Shown here: piece by piece, positions 20,345 to 32,300 of the stretch
How the letters are laid out: each line of letters opens with the position of its first letter
Numbering within the stretch: position 1 is the first letter of the stretch
Source of the DNA: Camillea tinctor
Taxonomy: Eukaryota; Ascomycota; Sordariomycetes; Xylariales; Xylariaceae
NCBI GenBank assembly: GCA_022578605.1
Contig: MU394060.1
Location: forward strand, 186,001-250,000
Direction: 5' to 3'
Length of the DNA: 64,000 bases
Position numbers and translations under genes: made by a program
Notes under the pieces: generated by a model
The model's input: only the letters and a program-made list of their open reading frames with translations
Told to the model about the DNA's origin: nothing
Databases searched by the model: none

Positions 20345-22988
20345 ATGCGTGTGAGACAGAAGGAAAGACAAGCGAAGAAACGAAGGGGGCTGCCGATCCC
20401 ACCTGAAACCAAGGAATTTCTCGTTTGAGATACCGCGGCGCTGGGTTCGGGTACGGTAGCACTCTATTACGCTAATTTATGTGTTTATTTCGCTCTAAAA
20501 TACATATCTATACTACTCACGCACTATTTCTATATGCAGTAGTGTATACACATAACTAGCTGGTAACGTCTCGGTCTGGGTTCAATCCGCACTGGCAGTT
20601 ACCTAGTATGATGAGCAGGGCCCGAGCTTAGGTAAGAAGACGCTGCTGGGTAGGGTATAGCTCTGCAAGTAGATAGGTATATAGTGTAGTCAGCGAACCG
20701 TTCGTATGATGGCGGTTCGCCATGATGCCATACATACGATGCGAATTGCGATCGTCGCGGGCCCAATCGTTGTACAGGTTACATATCATTTTCCCTTCTC
20801 TCCCCCGCGTTGATTTTGCGTATAGCTATAGATATATTTGGAGAAGATATGTGGCGCATATGTGTATGCTTCATGTAAGTAATTTGTAGGTATGCGCGTA
20901 TAAGCGAGTCTGCAGATAGGCAAATTAAATATCTATGCCGAACCTAGTGCGTATAACCTCTTTCTCCGTGTGATAAACTATACACCACATAGACGATGAG
21001 AGTTTATAATTTCACCATGTGCCTTTTCATCTTGAGTCCTATTACCACTGGTACAGCTTTAGCTCTTGATGATATTGGTTTTACGTAGTGGCATAATCTA
21101 ATGCTACACTTCTATATGAACTTAGAGTAGGAAGGAGGATATTTAGGTTGGGACCTAAGGTGTAAGCCATTGCATCGGGATCGCGAAAAGCCCTAATCCT
21201 ATAATTTGGGTCTATTCCCAGATGAGCTACATAATAGAAAGATACCAATAGCGCTCATAGGAATCGAACCTACACTTACTATTAAACTCGCCAAGTTTCC
21301 CAGCAGGACTTTAATCAAAGCCGGGAGGTTAGAAACACTTATGCACCTACCGGCACTTGTCGTTGACTGCAGAAAAAGGAACCTATTTTGGCTTATGAAT
21401 GTTCCTGCTTAACCTAGTGGAGGGGTCCGTGGTAGGGGGATCATCATGGGATTACCTGATCGATCAGCTCTTTCGAACAATGGTGATCCAAAAAGAACCA
21501 AGTTCGTGGCTGATCCTTTCCATCCTCATCCCACGTGGGATACGGGCACTTCGTATCTAGGTAGGAAGTTCTTTGGATTCGAGCTATGGCTGCATGCGCT
21601 TCTCCTCGTGATCAGCATCCTCCTCCTCACTCTGTGCCTCTGCTGCTAGCCGAGCGAAAGCAAACCTCCCGGATGTCAAGGACTTTTTTCAACCGACGAC
21701 GAGCATGGCATAGAAACGGCGCTCCGCGTTTGTGACTTTTAGCCGCATAATGGGGTTGTGAAAGACGGGATAGGAAGGGGGTCGAGGGGGTAAGAGAAAT
21801 CACGCCATGCTTGACAGTACCGAGTGTATGAACGATGTTGATTATCTAAGATGCGCCTCGCTGTTAAAGGCCCAGGCGGGGATATATAGGAAGAACACGG
21901 AATAGAAGGATTGGTCTGTGAGAGGCAGAAGATGTTTGACGTCTTGGCTGCGCTCGTGCGTAACGGCCATGTTCCGGACCGCTGAACCCTACAGCAAGCC
22001 TATTATAAGTAGGCTTTCTAAGACAGGACAATTTACCTGAGGTTATTATAAGATATAAGATAAGTCTGATATTATTTCGGCAAGTGGAGTTCTAAGGTGT
22101 ATATGTAAGTGAGTGTGCTGCACTCCACCGGCATGGTTTTGATGATCTTTAGGCTACTTGGCTTGTGTTTTACAATTCGATATCATTCCCAGATCCGCCC
22201 CTTTCTTTTTCCTCTCCCGTTTGCCTTACTTTCCCCTTAATGCTTCTCCCACCTGTAATGGGCTATGTTGTTCGCATTCTTTAATCAAACTAGTTTTCGT
22301 ATGTTTAGGGGCAGTTTTACGCCGCCGGAACGCCTCGTCGAGATAAGCCAACAGACGGACCTTGGTGCTGCAGGTCTAGTATTGCTTGCGTACCTAGGTA
22401 CGTGCCGTGCATGAACTACGTAAAATACATGCAAGGACCGTGCAGAAGATTAGGGCAAATCCTTCCTCCGCTTGGTGGATGAGCGATTGGCGACTATAAG
22501 CGATTAGGTTATATTCTTCTAGACTACCTACTTCTTATTAATAGTAGTAGTATCCTCATTTCACCGTGAAAGGGAAAAATGCGCCTGACGAGAAGGGCCA
22601 CGGATCCCGTTCCAACGAGAAAGATAAATTAAGACTTGCGCATTCTTTCATCCTTCAGTTAGATTTCGTGTAACTAGAAAGTGCGTGAGGTTGCGTGTTC
22701 GTCAGCAGACAAGGCAAGGTTGCTAGTTGCTTGCCTTGCGTTGTGTTATTTAGATAGGTAGGGCCAAGCTGGGCAAGGTAGGATTAGTTGTAGGTGAACA
22801 AGGCCGAGGCCGAGAGGGGCACTGCAGCTCTGTGGCAGACATGCTTGGCAGAGCTGAGATACTAGGTTAGGAATCTTCTGGTATGTACGTGTGTCTATTC
22901 CAACACGTCGGGTCGACGACCGTGTGTAGGCAAGTTACCGATTAGAAGGTACCAGCGTTGCTTCGAAATATAGTTGTGGTCTATATCC

Positions 22989-23018
22989 ATATCTATATCT
23001 ATATCTATATCTAGCTAG
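22989..23018. repeat. (ATATCT)n hexanucleotide microsatellite
   Basis: Four to five consecutive ATATCT units in intergenic sequence. Confidence 0.85.
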
Positions 23019-26000
23019 GTTAGGTATTACGTCTTGGTACACGAATCGCGCCCAGAAAGGGAGATGAGTTTTAAAAATAGTGAGTTAGTAAAGTGTCTCA
23101 GCCCATTCGTGTCACTTTTGATACAAACTAAAAAAGGGTATCGTGGCCGGAATAATTTTCTTGTTTTCATGTTAGGCCGTCTTAACCTGCCATCCCTCCC
23201 TGTCGTCGGCCTCCCGGTGTTGTGTTTGCAGGTTGAAAACGAAAAAGGGTCTCGTCACACGGCATTGGCTCCCTACCGTGCAGCGTATGTATGGACCTAA
23301 ACCTAACGCACATATAAGAGGTATATAGCTGTAGTCTAAATGTTTGAAGGTAACGTGATGCATGCCTGCATGCCTGCATGCATGCATCTACGTGTATCTA
23401 GGTTAGTGTAAGTGTGCAGGTCCCATCTGCTCGTCTTCGGTTAAAGATTGTTGAAGAAAAGCTTCACCCTGCACTCTGCTCGCGTCGCACTTGGTCGTAA
23501 TGGGTCGTAACGGGTCGTAATAGGTAGTAGGAATCTTTCGTGGTATGTAGCAATTACTACCCTTCTTGTCCTTCTTATTCTTCTTCTTATAGCACCATGC
23601 ATCATTGATGCGTATAGACATGCCTGAGGTAGGTACCTAGCATGTGCGCAATGTATGTGCGCACATACATATTGCTGTGTCTGTTTGTTTCCTCAAACTT
23701 GATGGTCCTGGGGAATACCTAGTCTTCTTACCTTGGAAGACACGAGAATGATACCAAGTCGGATGAAATTCAGATCGTGCCACCCAACGATTATCTGCGA
23801 CCGGGTATTCTTGGGTAAAAGACCTCGGGGAAGAGAGAAACAGAGGCTAAGCCTTTAAGAAATTCGAGACTGTGGTTGGTCCATATAATAGAAGCTAAAG
23901 GAAAAATAAGATAGAACAGGGAGAGAAAAAAATAAAGATTGGTTGGATGAAACTAGGATGACGAGCACCTTGGCCCGGCTGCAGGTAACGGCGCTAGTGT
24001 TTGAAATTGGCAATCAAGACCAGGAACCGCCTTGTGATTCGTCTGGAGAATGAATTTCTAGCAGGGGGGTTCGATGGCCGTGCAACCTCTGAACCTGTAA
24101 CACCACAATATAGCTAAGCTGCTCCCTTTTTTCTTTACTCTCTCTCTCTTTTCCCATCACCATTGTAGTATTGAGAAATAACTTGCAACGAGCGATTTTT
24201 ATCGTACCACCATACATTAAATATTTAGTACCTATTTAGTATACCTAGGCAGACACCTGCCCTATGTCTTTCCTCGGCGTCTATTCCGTATGGAGAGGCG
24301 TGATATATTTCATCATTCTCCTACCTGCTTGACCAATCCCCTTTCTTATGTACTACCTTCTACTTACGCTTCCTAGATTCCCCCAAACATCACGGTTTGT
24401 CTGATTTGTAAAGCGTCATATGTCTTTTATATTGGCGGCTTGCTTTAGGCGATCCGTAAATTAGAGATGATAGTATAAGTTAAACAGCTTGGAGATTATC
24501 GTACGGAAGCTAGGCCGGGGTGTCTGATTTGGGCAGATCTTGTTTAGTATACATACTTACTAAGTGTCGGGACGGCGGGAGCTGGTCTCTTTTTCTAAAC
24601 TCTGTCTCTAAATCTCGGTCCATCCTAACTGGGGTTCCCCCGATTCTATCTACATATGATCCATTGCTCCTACGATTTTACGATTTTAACTACTCTATTT
24701 CCAGGCACCGGACCGGTGACCCCAGCTCCCAGCCATGTCGATGTACCTAAAGCCTGCCAGCCCTTGTTTTGTTAAAAGTGGAAAGAACGACGACAAGCTC
24801 GCTAAAAAAGTAACCAGAAGTCGAGATGCACTGATCTCAATGCGTCGTTTCCCACCTCTCTGTTAATCATATCCACTTTTTATCTTTCCGTACCCAGGGT
24901 ACCAGACTCTTAACTTACCAACTTACCAGCCTACCCCAGTCAACATACATGTACCCTAGTATCCAATCATCTCTTCCATGTTGATGATTCTCTCGTGTCT
25001 TTGTTCCTCTCCTTCTTCCTAATCCATTCCTCTTCCCAAATTCCCCATCTTCCCCTTCTATGGGCTTTTCTTGTACGCAAGTTCGTCTAAGTTTGAATCA
25101 ATTTTGCAGCTTATACCCCAAGACGGCTTCTTGACTTGTTGACTTCAAGTCTTACCCGTCTTTTTTTTTTTTTCCTCTGCAAGTAAGCTAACTTCGTTGT
25201 TACACTTGTTTTGTCATTCGTTTCCTATTGGGTGCTTTGTCGTTGTTCCTCTTGGATTGGACTATCACCACTTACATTCTTTTCTTATTACTTTCTCTCC
25301 CTCTCTCGGCGGATTTGAGTTCTTGGTCTTGACGACGTTTTAAGATTATTACTTGGCTGCTTGTCTCTCGTTTTTTTATTCTCTCTCAACAGCATCTCCA
25401 AGGTTTGGCTTACACGGTCAAATCTCATCTGCTGTCATCCGAACCTTGGCGTAACAAAGCATTTCCCGGGAGAATCACTATCGTCATTTGGTAGATCGGC
25501 AACCAACTATACCAACAAGACCTGCGAACGCCTGCAGTTGTTTTGCTTGATTGTCTCTTGATCGCCACTTTTCCGACATCCAATCCTCTCGGAGTATTAA
25601 GACTCTTTGTCCACCCGTGGCTTTTGTCACCCGTCCCGACTGTGTTCCGCCCGCAGCTCTGAAACGTGAGTAGTATCCAAAGGTACCACCATGACCACGC
25701 ACCCTCTTCCCACATCCCACCCCCAATCCACTGGTCCATGGCTCTGTATGACCACGAGGAAATTCTCCATTTGGTTTTCGTCTCGTAGGCAATCGTCAAT
25801 ATGACTGGCGGTTATTCGTTCGTATCTGACAAGTCACCTAGCTAGCTGCTTGACGGTATTGTTGGAGTATATACCCGTTCGTCCTTATTGTTCGTGTTGG
25901 TATTGTCTACGTCTACCTTTTCTGTAGACTAGAGTTCTGTGCTCTTAGAAACCCGGCTAAAGGAGTGGTCGGTACTTCTCGAAACGTCAAACGTACGTGA

Positions 26001-26796
26001 TCTCCTATTTCGTACCCTACCTGCGACCAACTTAGGTCTACCCTCGTCTAGTTTGGATCTGCTGCTAGCACATTACCCATTGCACGAGACTCTTGGGGTC
26101 TAGGCGGCGGTCTCCTACCTAAACCGGCCGTTTCCTTACCATCTTCAACTTGCCTGTTGCATTCTGCACATCTTTGTATTCTCTTCAACGTCTTTCGTTG
26201 TGCCACACACACTCTCTTCCCCCACATGGCGGCGGCCTCTTCACTTCTACCAATTGTTCTGTGAACACTAACTTATCGCAGTCTCGTGCTGGTTTCCAGG
26301 GACTTAATTCGAATATTGTTTTTTCTTCTTCTTTCTTTTCAGTATTGACCGTCAGTCTTCAAGCGACGTTTTTATTCTTTTCTCTCGTTTCATTCGTTCT
26401 ACCACCGCCTGCGTCAGTAAAGTTCATTGATTGCTCGTCTCCGGCATTCTGGATATAACCGAGGCGACGTGATTCTACAACCTGCGACCAAGCTGAGCTA
26501 GATCATTGCATTTCCCCGTTATCGATTTATGCGATTATCGTTTACGCATCGTTATTCACTGGGACAACACCGATTACTTCAATTAAGTTTTACCTGGATT
26601 TCAAAAGTCTATGCGCCAGGGGGGTTTATGGTTATTGGCATTGTGAAAATTCGGACCAACGGGTTTTGAACTGACATTTGCCTATGATTTTGGTATTTCG
26701 CGCAAATCGGCCGAGGAAATTCAGGTTTGGAATTAGGGAAAGTGTAATGTGTGGATTCTGACTGGAGCTTCTCACAAGTTTAAGAGTGCGATTTAA

Positions 26797-29347
26797 ATGA
26801 GTCAGTCAAAAAATGCGAGAAATATGGATGAACCATCAGGGCTGGGGGGATCCGTCAGAAGAGCAAGGGAACGGGCTGAAGCAGGAATACCGAGAGGACG
26901 TCCGCCCTCGATTCCGGGTGCTCCGCCGCGAAGGCCTCAGCCGCCTGTCGGATTTCAAGGCATGACCATCTCAAGACCAACTCCAGTGCCGCAGTGGCCT
27001 CTTTCTGGGCCGTTGGCTTCTCCCGCATCTGTCGACTCGCAACCCTATAGACCGCCACCGGGTAAGTCGCAGCCACCTCAACGACCTCCCCGGCCTAGTC
27101 GAGTGCCTTCGATTCTCGACGGTTCCCGCATCCAGGATCACACGCCAGTCTTTCAATATCCATCTCAAAATTCTAGAATATCCGAGGTTTCAGCACCCGA
27201 GACAGCGATGACCTCATCTTCAAGACCATCTACGCTTTCATCCGTTGGGTCTATTCCAGATTTTCCGTTGCCAGTGACCACGCCGATTGTCCCTTCTAGG
27301 AGAAGTGTCAACCTTGGACCACCTCCCTCCTCCAGGAGAGGCGCCTCGTCATTCTACTCTACCGCCTCATTTGTCTCGCCAATCCCAGAGGAAAGCCCGA
27401 GGACACGATCTTACGCTTCGTATGCGTCGAGTGCTGCTATACCAGAGTCTTTCGGTACCATATCACCAGGTAATAGCCCGAACGATGTTTACTTCGATGA
27501 TACGATTGCCGAGGAATCGATGAGTGACGCGGATGCGGATGAGAGTCGTTTAGTGAGGAGTGCAAGCATAGGGAAAAGAGGCAAACCGTCGTTGGTAACC
27601 ACAAAAAGTTCCGAGAGGTCAGATCAAATGTTACGACCAGAGCCGCTGCCTATACAGGGAGGACCGTTCCAGGAGGGGACTGGGTATGTCGAAAATTCGA
27701 GTTCAGAAGGAGTACCCTCGACCAAGGATGGAGCCCCGGTGGGCGTGACCGCTGCAAATATGTTGAATGCTTTCAATGGTGCGAGTGCAACGGACCCCTC
27801 GACGATGCGTAAAGCCACTCCTTCGCCTAGGCCTTTCCGATTATCTGGTCTACGACGGCCGCCGCGTCTAGATATTGACGCTGTGAAGGCGGCTGAAGCG
27901 AGAGGAAGCCTGACGAGCTTGCCTGATCTCATTCGACGAGCGACCAGGCTAGCAACTATGATTGATCGAGGCCGAAGACCTGCTAGTCGTTTTGATGATC
28001 TGGACTTTCCTGAAGAACTCTATGCTAGAGATATAGAAAAGAATACGCCCTGTTAGTGCTATCACCCTGATATTTATGATTGAAAATGTACTAACGAATT
28101 GTATAGATGATCCTGAGAAGCACCAATCTGGCCTTTCTGATATGTTAGCTGCATTTCCACCTCCAGCAAGTCGGCGCAGTATGCGGCAAAGTGGGACCTC
28201 GTGGCCATTGCCGGCGAACGCACAAACCTTCCGCGCGGTCCCGGCTGCTAACAGACAACAAGTGGAACCGGAGGAGCAGAAGAAGAAGAAAAGACGCTGC
28301 TGCGGATTACCATTATCAGCTGTTCTCATCATTGTATTTCTGCTGCTTTGTATTATTGCCGCAGCTATTGTGGTTCCCTTGGAATTACTCGTTCTCAACA
28401 AGCCCAGCGAAAAGGCTACACCAGAACCAGCCACATCGGATTGTCCAAACCAGTTGATTTGTCAAAACGGAGGAACAAATGTTATCACCCAAGGGGTTTG
28501 TTCCTGCATCTGTTCTAATGGCTTCACGGGGTCGGACTGTACCATTCCCACATCGCAGGGTTGCACGACCACCACGATTGACCAAGGGGAGTCGACTATC
28601 AACAATGTAACCATCGGCCAGGCCATACCTCGTCTCGTTCAGGCGGGCCAAGCCAACTTCTCAATTCCTCTCTCTGCAACTGTAATCATGTCAAAATTTA
28701 ACTCCGCCAATCTGTCCTGCGTCGCTGAGAATGCACTGGTAACGTTTGATGGACAGTCTTCCCAGTCTCTGAGTAATTTGAATGTGGCCGATGACTCGGA
28801 AGGGGTGGATGCTGGTCTAGCACGGGTTGCTGCAGCGGAACCTGCAGTCACTTTGACTGTTTCTCCAGATGCCGACGCTACTATAATCGTCAAAGAGCCT
28901 GAGGGCAGTGGCAGTGTTGAGGTTACAACCCTGACGGCGCCCACCACACTTTCTGGTTCTACTATCTTCGCGACAACGTTGACCTTCACTAAGCCCGAAG
29001 CGACTACGACCTCTTCTGAACCAACCAAGACGTCACAAACAACATCACAGACATCTCTGTCCAGTCGCACGACAACTACATCAGCTGAGCCGACGGCCAC
29101 ATTTGCGGTTACTCGGGAAGTGGTTGACTTTGCTCGTATAGCGGTGCTGTATGTCCTACAGCAACAAACAATAGACGACGCATCGACAGCCCAAACTAGT
29201 CTCCAGACCTTCTTCAACGACGCGAATTCTAGTATGCAGGTGATGCAGGCCATGAACTTTACAATTGGCGGAAGCAACACTATTGATCTAGTGAACTTCT
29301 TCGTGGACGCCGGTGATGGACGACAAGGTGGAGGCTCAAGTGGATGA
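26797..29347 (+). CDS. Single-pass membrane protein with extracellular EGF-like domain, 2 exons
   Basis: Exons 26797-28051 and 28107-29347 join across a 55-bp intron (GTTAGT donor, CTAAC branch site, TATAG acceptor) to give 831 residues. Residues 1-488 are proline-, serine- and arginine-rich and disordered, opening with SVRRARERAEAGIPRGRP and containing SRPTPVPQWPL. A juxtamembrane KKKKRRCC precedes one membrane helix (about 489-510, AVLIIVFLLLCIIAAAIVV), so by the positive-inside rule the long N-terminal part is cytosolic. Outside, residues 531-563 form an EGF-like module with six Cys (CPNQLICQNGG ... CSCICSNGFTGSDC), followed by a globular region and a Ser/Thr-rich stretch with many TTTS-type sites likely to be O-glycosylated. 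This conserved fungal family has no established function that I know; a wall-sensor or adhesion role is a guess. The Cys pair beside the membrane may be palmitoylated (inference). The leader upstream appears long and pyrimidine-rich. Confidence 0.85.
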
Positions 29348-32300
29348 ATCCAATCCTCACGCCCAACAAATACGTCACACTCCGATACTTAGAATACCTT
29401 ACTATTTTCAAAACCCAAAAATAAATTCTTTCTACTCGATGGAAGAACAACATAACCTTTAGGTATGAGCACGATGATTACGGTTGCATTCGGCACCCGC
29501 GGTGCTGTGGAGTTCGCGATTTACAAGAAAAGGGGTGGCGATTTCTTGTTTTTGCATTTTCATTTTTTTTTCAAAGACTCTTTCCTGCTTAGGAAGATGT
29601 CTTTGTTGTACAAAAAGCCTTTACTTTTTTTTTTAACTCATCTATTAACCTAACGTACCATGTGATAAACACCTGCGCATATATGCATTGCGGAGGGAGA
29701 TGTAGAGAAGACACTGAGGTCTGGCATTTTAAGGGATGGAAGATGAACAGACAGGGAAGATGGTGTAGTGGGAGATATAAATACCGAAAACTCGTGGATA
29801 GCTAGATAGATCTTCGAGGCACAATGTTTAATATGACTCTGAATTTTTGAGATGCTCTCAAAAAGCCATGCTCAATATCACAACACACTCTACGAACCTC
29901 TTTCCTCTTAGCGCAATTTGACTTCTTGCAAATACATGGTATCTGACGTAGTGGTGTAGTCGAGTATTTGAGATCATGACGTGGTAGATGGTAACTAGAC
30001 TTAGTCTGAGGGAAGCCAAGACGGGAATTATGCACGGCAACAGATATGTATTTATTGCCATTTGGAATTTATCACAAATCAGGAAACTGTGATCTGGGTA
30101 TCTAGTGTATGCAGCTTTGAACGTAAATCATTGAAAGTAAAACCAGGTAAAGCTGGCGAGAAAAGGCATCATGTGGTGTTTCAGTTTAGACTGACTCAGC
30201 TAAACTATTGAAAAGAATTGGAACATAAAGGTGAGAGGCATAGCATTTCCCCCCTCCCCCAAGATGGAAAAGATGGGGATTACACCTTACGACCTAGGGA
30301 TCTATCTAACCTGGCTGACTGGTGATACAACTCCCTCTAAGGGAAATAGCTCGGGGGTGGGAAAGCGATTTTCTCCCCTTGGTGGCTTGCTTGGTAATAT
30401 GTTTAAAAATGGGAGAAGAAGGGGGAGAGGTTAGAGAGGATGACTGACTGACTGACCTGATAATAATAGAGGTAGAAGGGGAAATTAGTGGCTGTTGAAA
30501 AGGACAGGAGGGTGTGTGGAAAGGAGATAAGTAGGTTAGGTAGGTAGGTAAGCTGAGTCAGAATCTTGCGCGAGAGAAGAGAGAGAGAGAGACAAGAGAC
30601 GAACGATGTGGCTGTTGCTTGTTGGCTATGATGATGCTGATGAGAGGGGAGGACAAGACGGGACGGGACGGGGAACGATGGGGAGAGGGAAAGAGACGTG
30701 AATGGATGGGGTTTGTCTTGGGCACTGGTGGTTGCTGCTTGGCTAGTGGTGAGCGTGAGCGTGGAGGTGGGTTATATGTGTTCCGGTGTTTGACATATGT
30801 AGGTACAGCATGCACGTAATATCTCTGACGGACAACCCCAAGAAGCTATGTCTCGCGTGGTTCCTTGGTAACGGTTAAGCGCATTTAGTGACGGAGTGAA
30901 CTGGTGGCAGAGGTAGTGGTGGTGATGGTAAGCTGAGCTTGCTTGATGACGGACATGAGAGACATCGTTGTGGGGATAAGGGGGGAAGGTGAATATTAAA
31001 AACGGCGTAGTTGGTGGCACAGGAGAGAGAGTATGGATAACCTATCAGCAGCTCTCTCCCCTCCTTCTTCCTTCGTAAGGTATGCTATTTCCCTCTCAAT
31101 TCCGCGTTGCGATTGGATAGTGCTGTTTCTGGTGTGGTGTTAGTGTGTCAGGATTGATGACATCAGATTCGCAATATATGGAGGGGAGACTGAGATAAGT
31201 CTTCGATATGAGACATTGATGATAGACAGGACGGCACGTGATGGTGTCATGTGTTCTCGATAACACGGAATTTGCATATTTATGTATCTATCTTGATGTA
31301 TTTTAAGACGGTATGTGCAGAAGCGGGACGTACTGCATCGAGACTCTCCGAGGAAAGGGGAAGGAAGGGAAACGTATGGGGCCATAACTTATGCATGTGA
31401 GAATTCAATAGTCTTTCATATCTCTCTTTCTATCTCTATTTTCTTTCCTCTGTTGAGAAGTATCCTACTTAGCTAACCTACATAAAACTAGTCAAGGAGT
31501 GAGGGTATTTGGTCTGGGATCATGTCCAATCTCGAGTTGGAAAGACTCTATCTACCTATCGACTATCTATCTATAGAGTCACCTCCTCTCTCCCCTCCCT
31601 TCTATTCATCCCCTAGATTAAACTTAGTTCTTATGACTAACGGAGTTATGCGATTGAGATAGGTGAGAAGCAGATCTGCGGTCCGCAAGGACATAAGTAC
31701 ATACCCATGTGCTGTGTATAAGACGGCTTGTAGGCGGGAACATGGGGTAGGAAAAAAAGGATTCTCATTTTTTTTTCTCTTCGGCACGATCGAAAAGATC
31801 CTGGGAAAGATGACGAACTTTACTTCCTCGCTCCCGCCCGCTCGCCTAACCTCTCAGGGGTTGAACGGATGGTGTTAGTTGGAGGGGAAATCCCCGGCCA
31901 GAAAAAACGTTAGATTTTCAGGGCGCCTAGTTATTATTATCAACTTCATTATCATGATTCTGTGTAACCCGTTTCTTCCTTCTCAATCGTGTGACAAGGA
32001 AGAATTCTCTAGATTAACTAGGTGACCAGGGGGGGATGGGCGAGAGGATGGCAACTCTTAGCTAGGGCTGGAACTTTTTTCTCTTTTTGACAAGCTCAGC
32101 CCCTCCAATGCCGCCGCACCGGCGCTGCACGCGCAGTGCCACAGAGAGGTCCGTTGAAAGCAAGGCAGGACAAGGCAGAGAGCACAGAGACCAAGCTGAA
32201 TATTTCGAGGCTTGGATCCTTTTCTCTTGTTTTCTCGTTTGTGTAACGAAGCCAAATAATTACCTAGGCACGTATGTATGCAGTGGCTCACGCAACGTCC

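Larger units (their letters stand above)
17710..26796. other. 9.1 kb gene-poor region
   Basis: I find no convincing gene. Contents: AT-rich sequence (17.7-19.2 kb), a GT microsatellite at 20327-20344, organelle-like tRNA fragments on the minus strand at about 21190-21350 next to a 67-codon frame (21446-21649, PDRSALSNNGDPKRTKF..., with a hydrophobic end), a TACCTAGGTA palindrome at 22391-22400, a TATATC microsatellite at about 22989-23018, and GCATGCCT repeats near 23358-23385. From about 25.1 to 26.8 kb the plus strand becomes pyrimidine-rich with many TTTCTCT tracts, typical of a long fungal 5' leader, and probably belongs to the EGF-like gene. Confidence 0.5.

Noticed and set aside
20555..20615. 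tRNA-like string TAGCTGGTAACG...GGGTTCAATCC
   Set aside because: B-box-like and D-arm-like pieces are too close together and there is no acceptor or anticodon stem.
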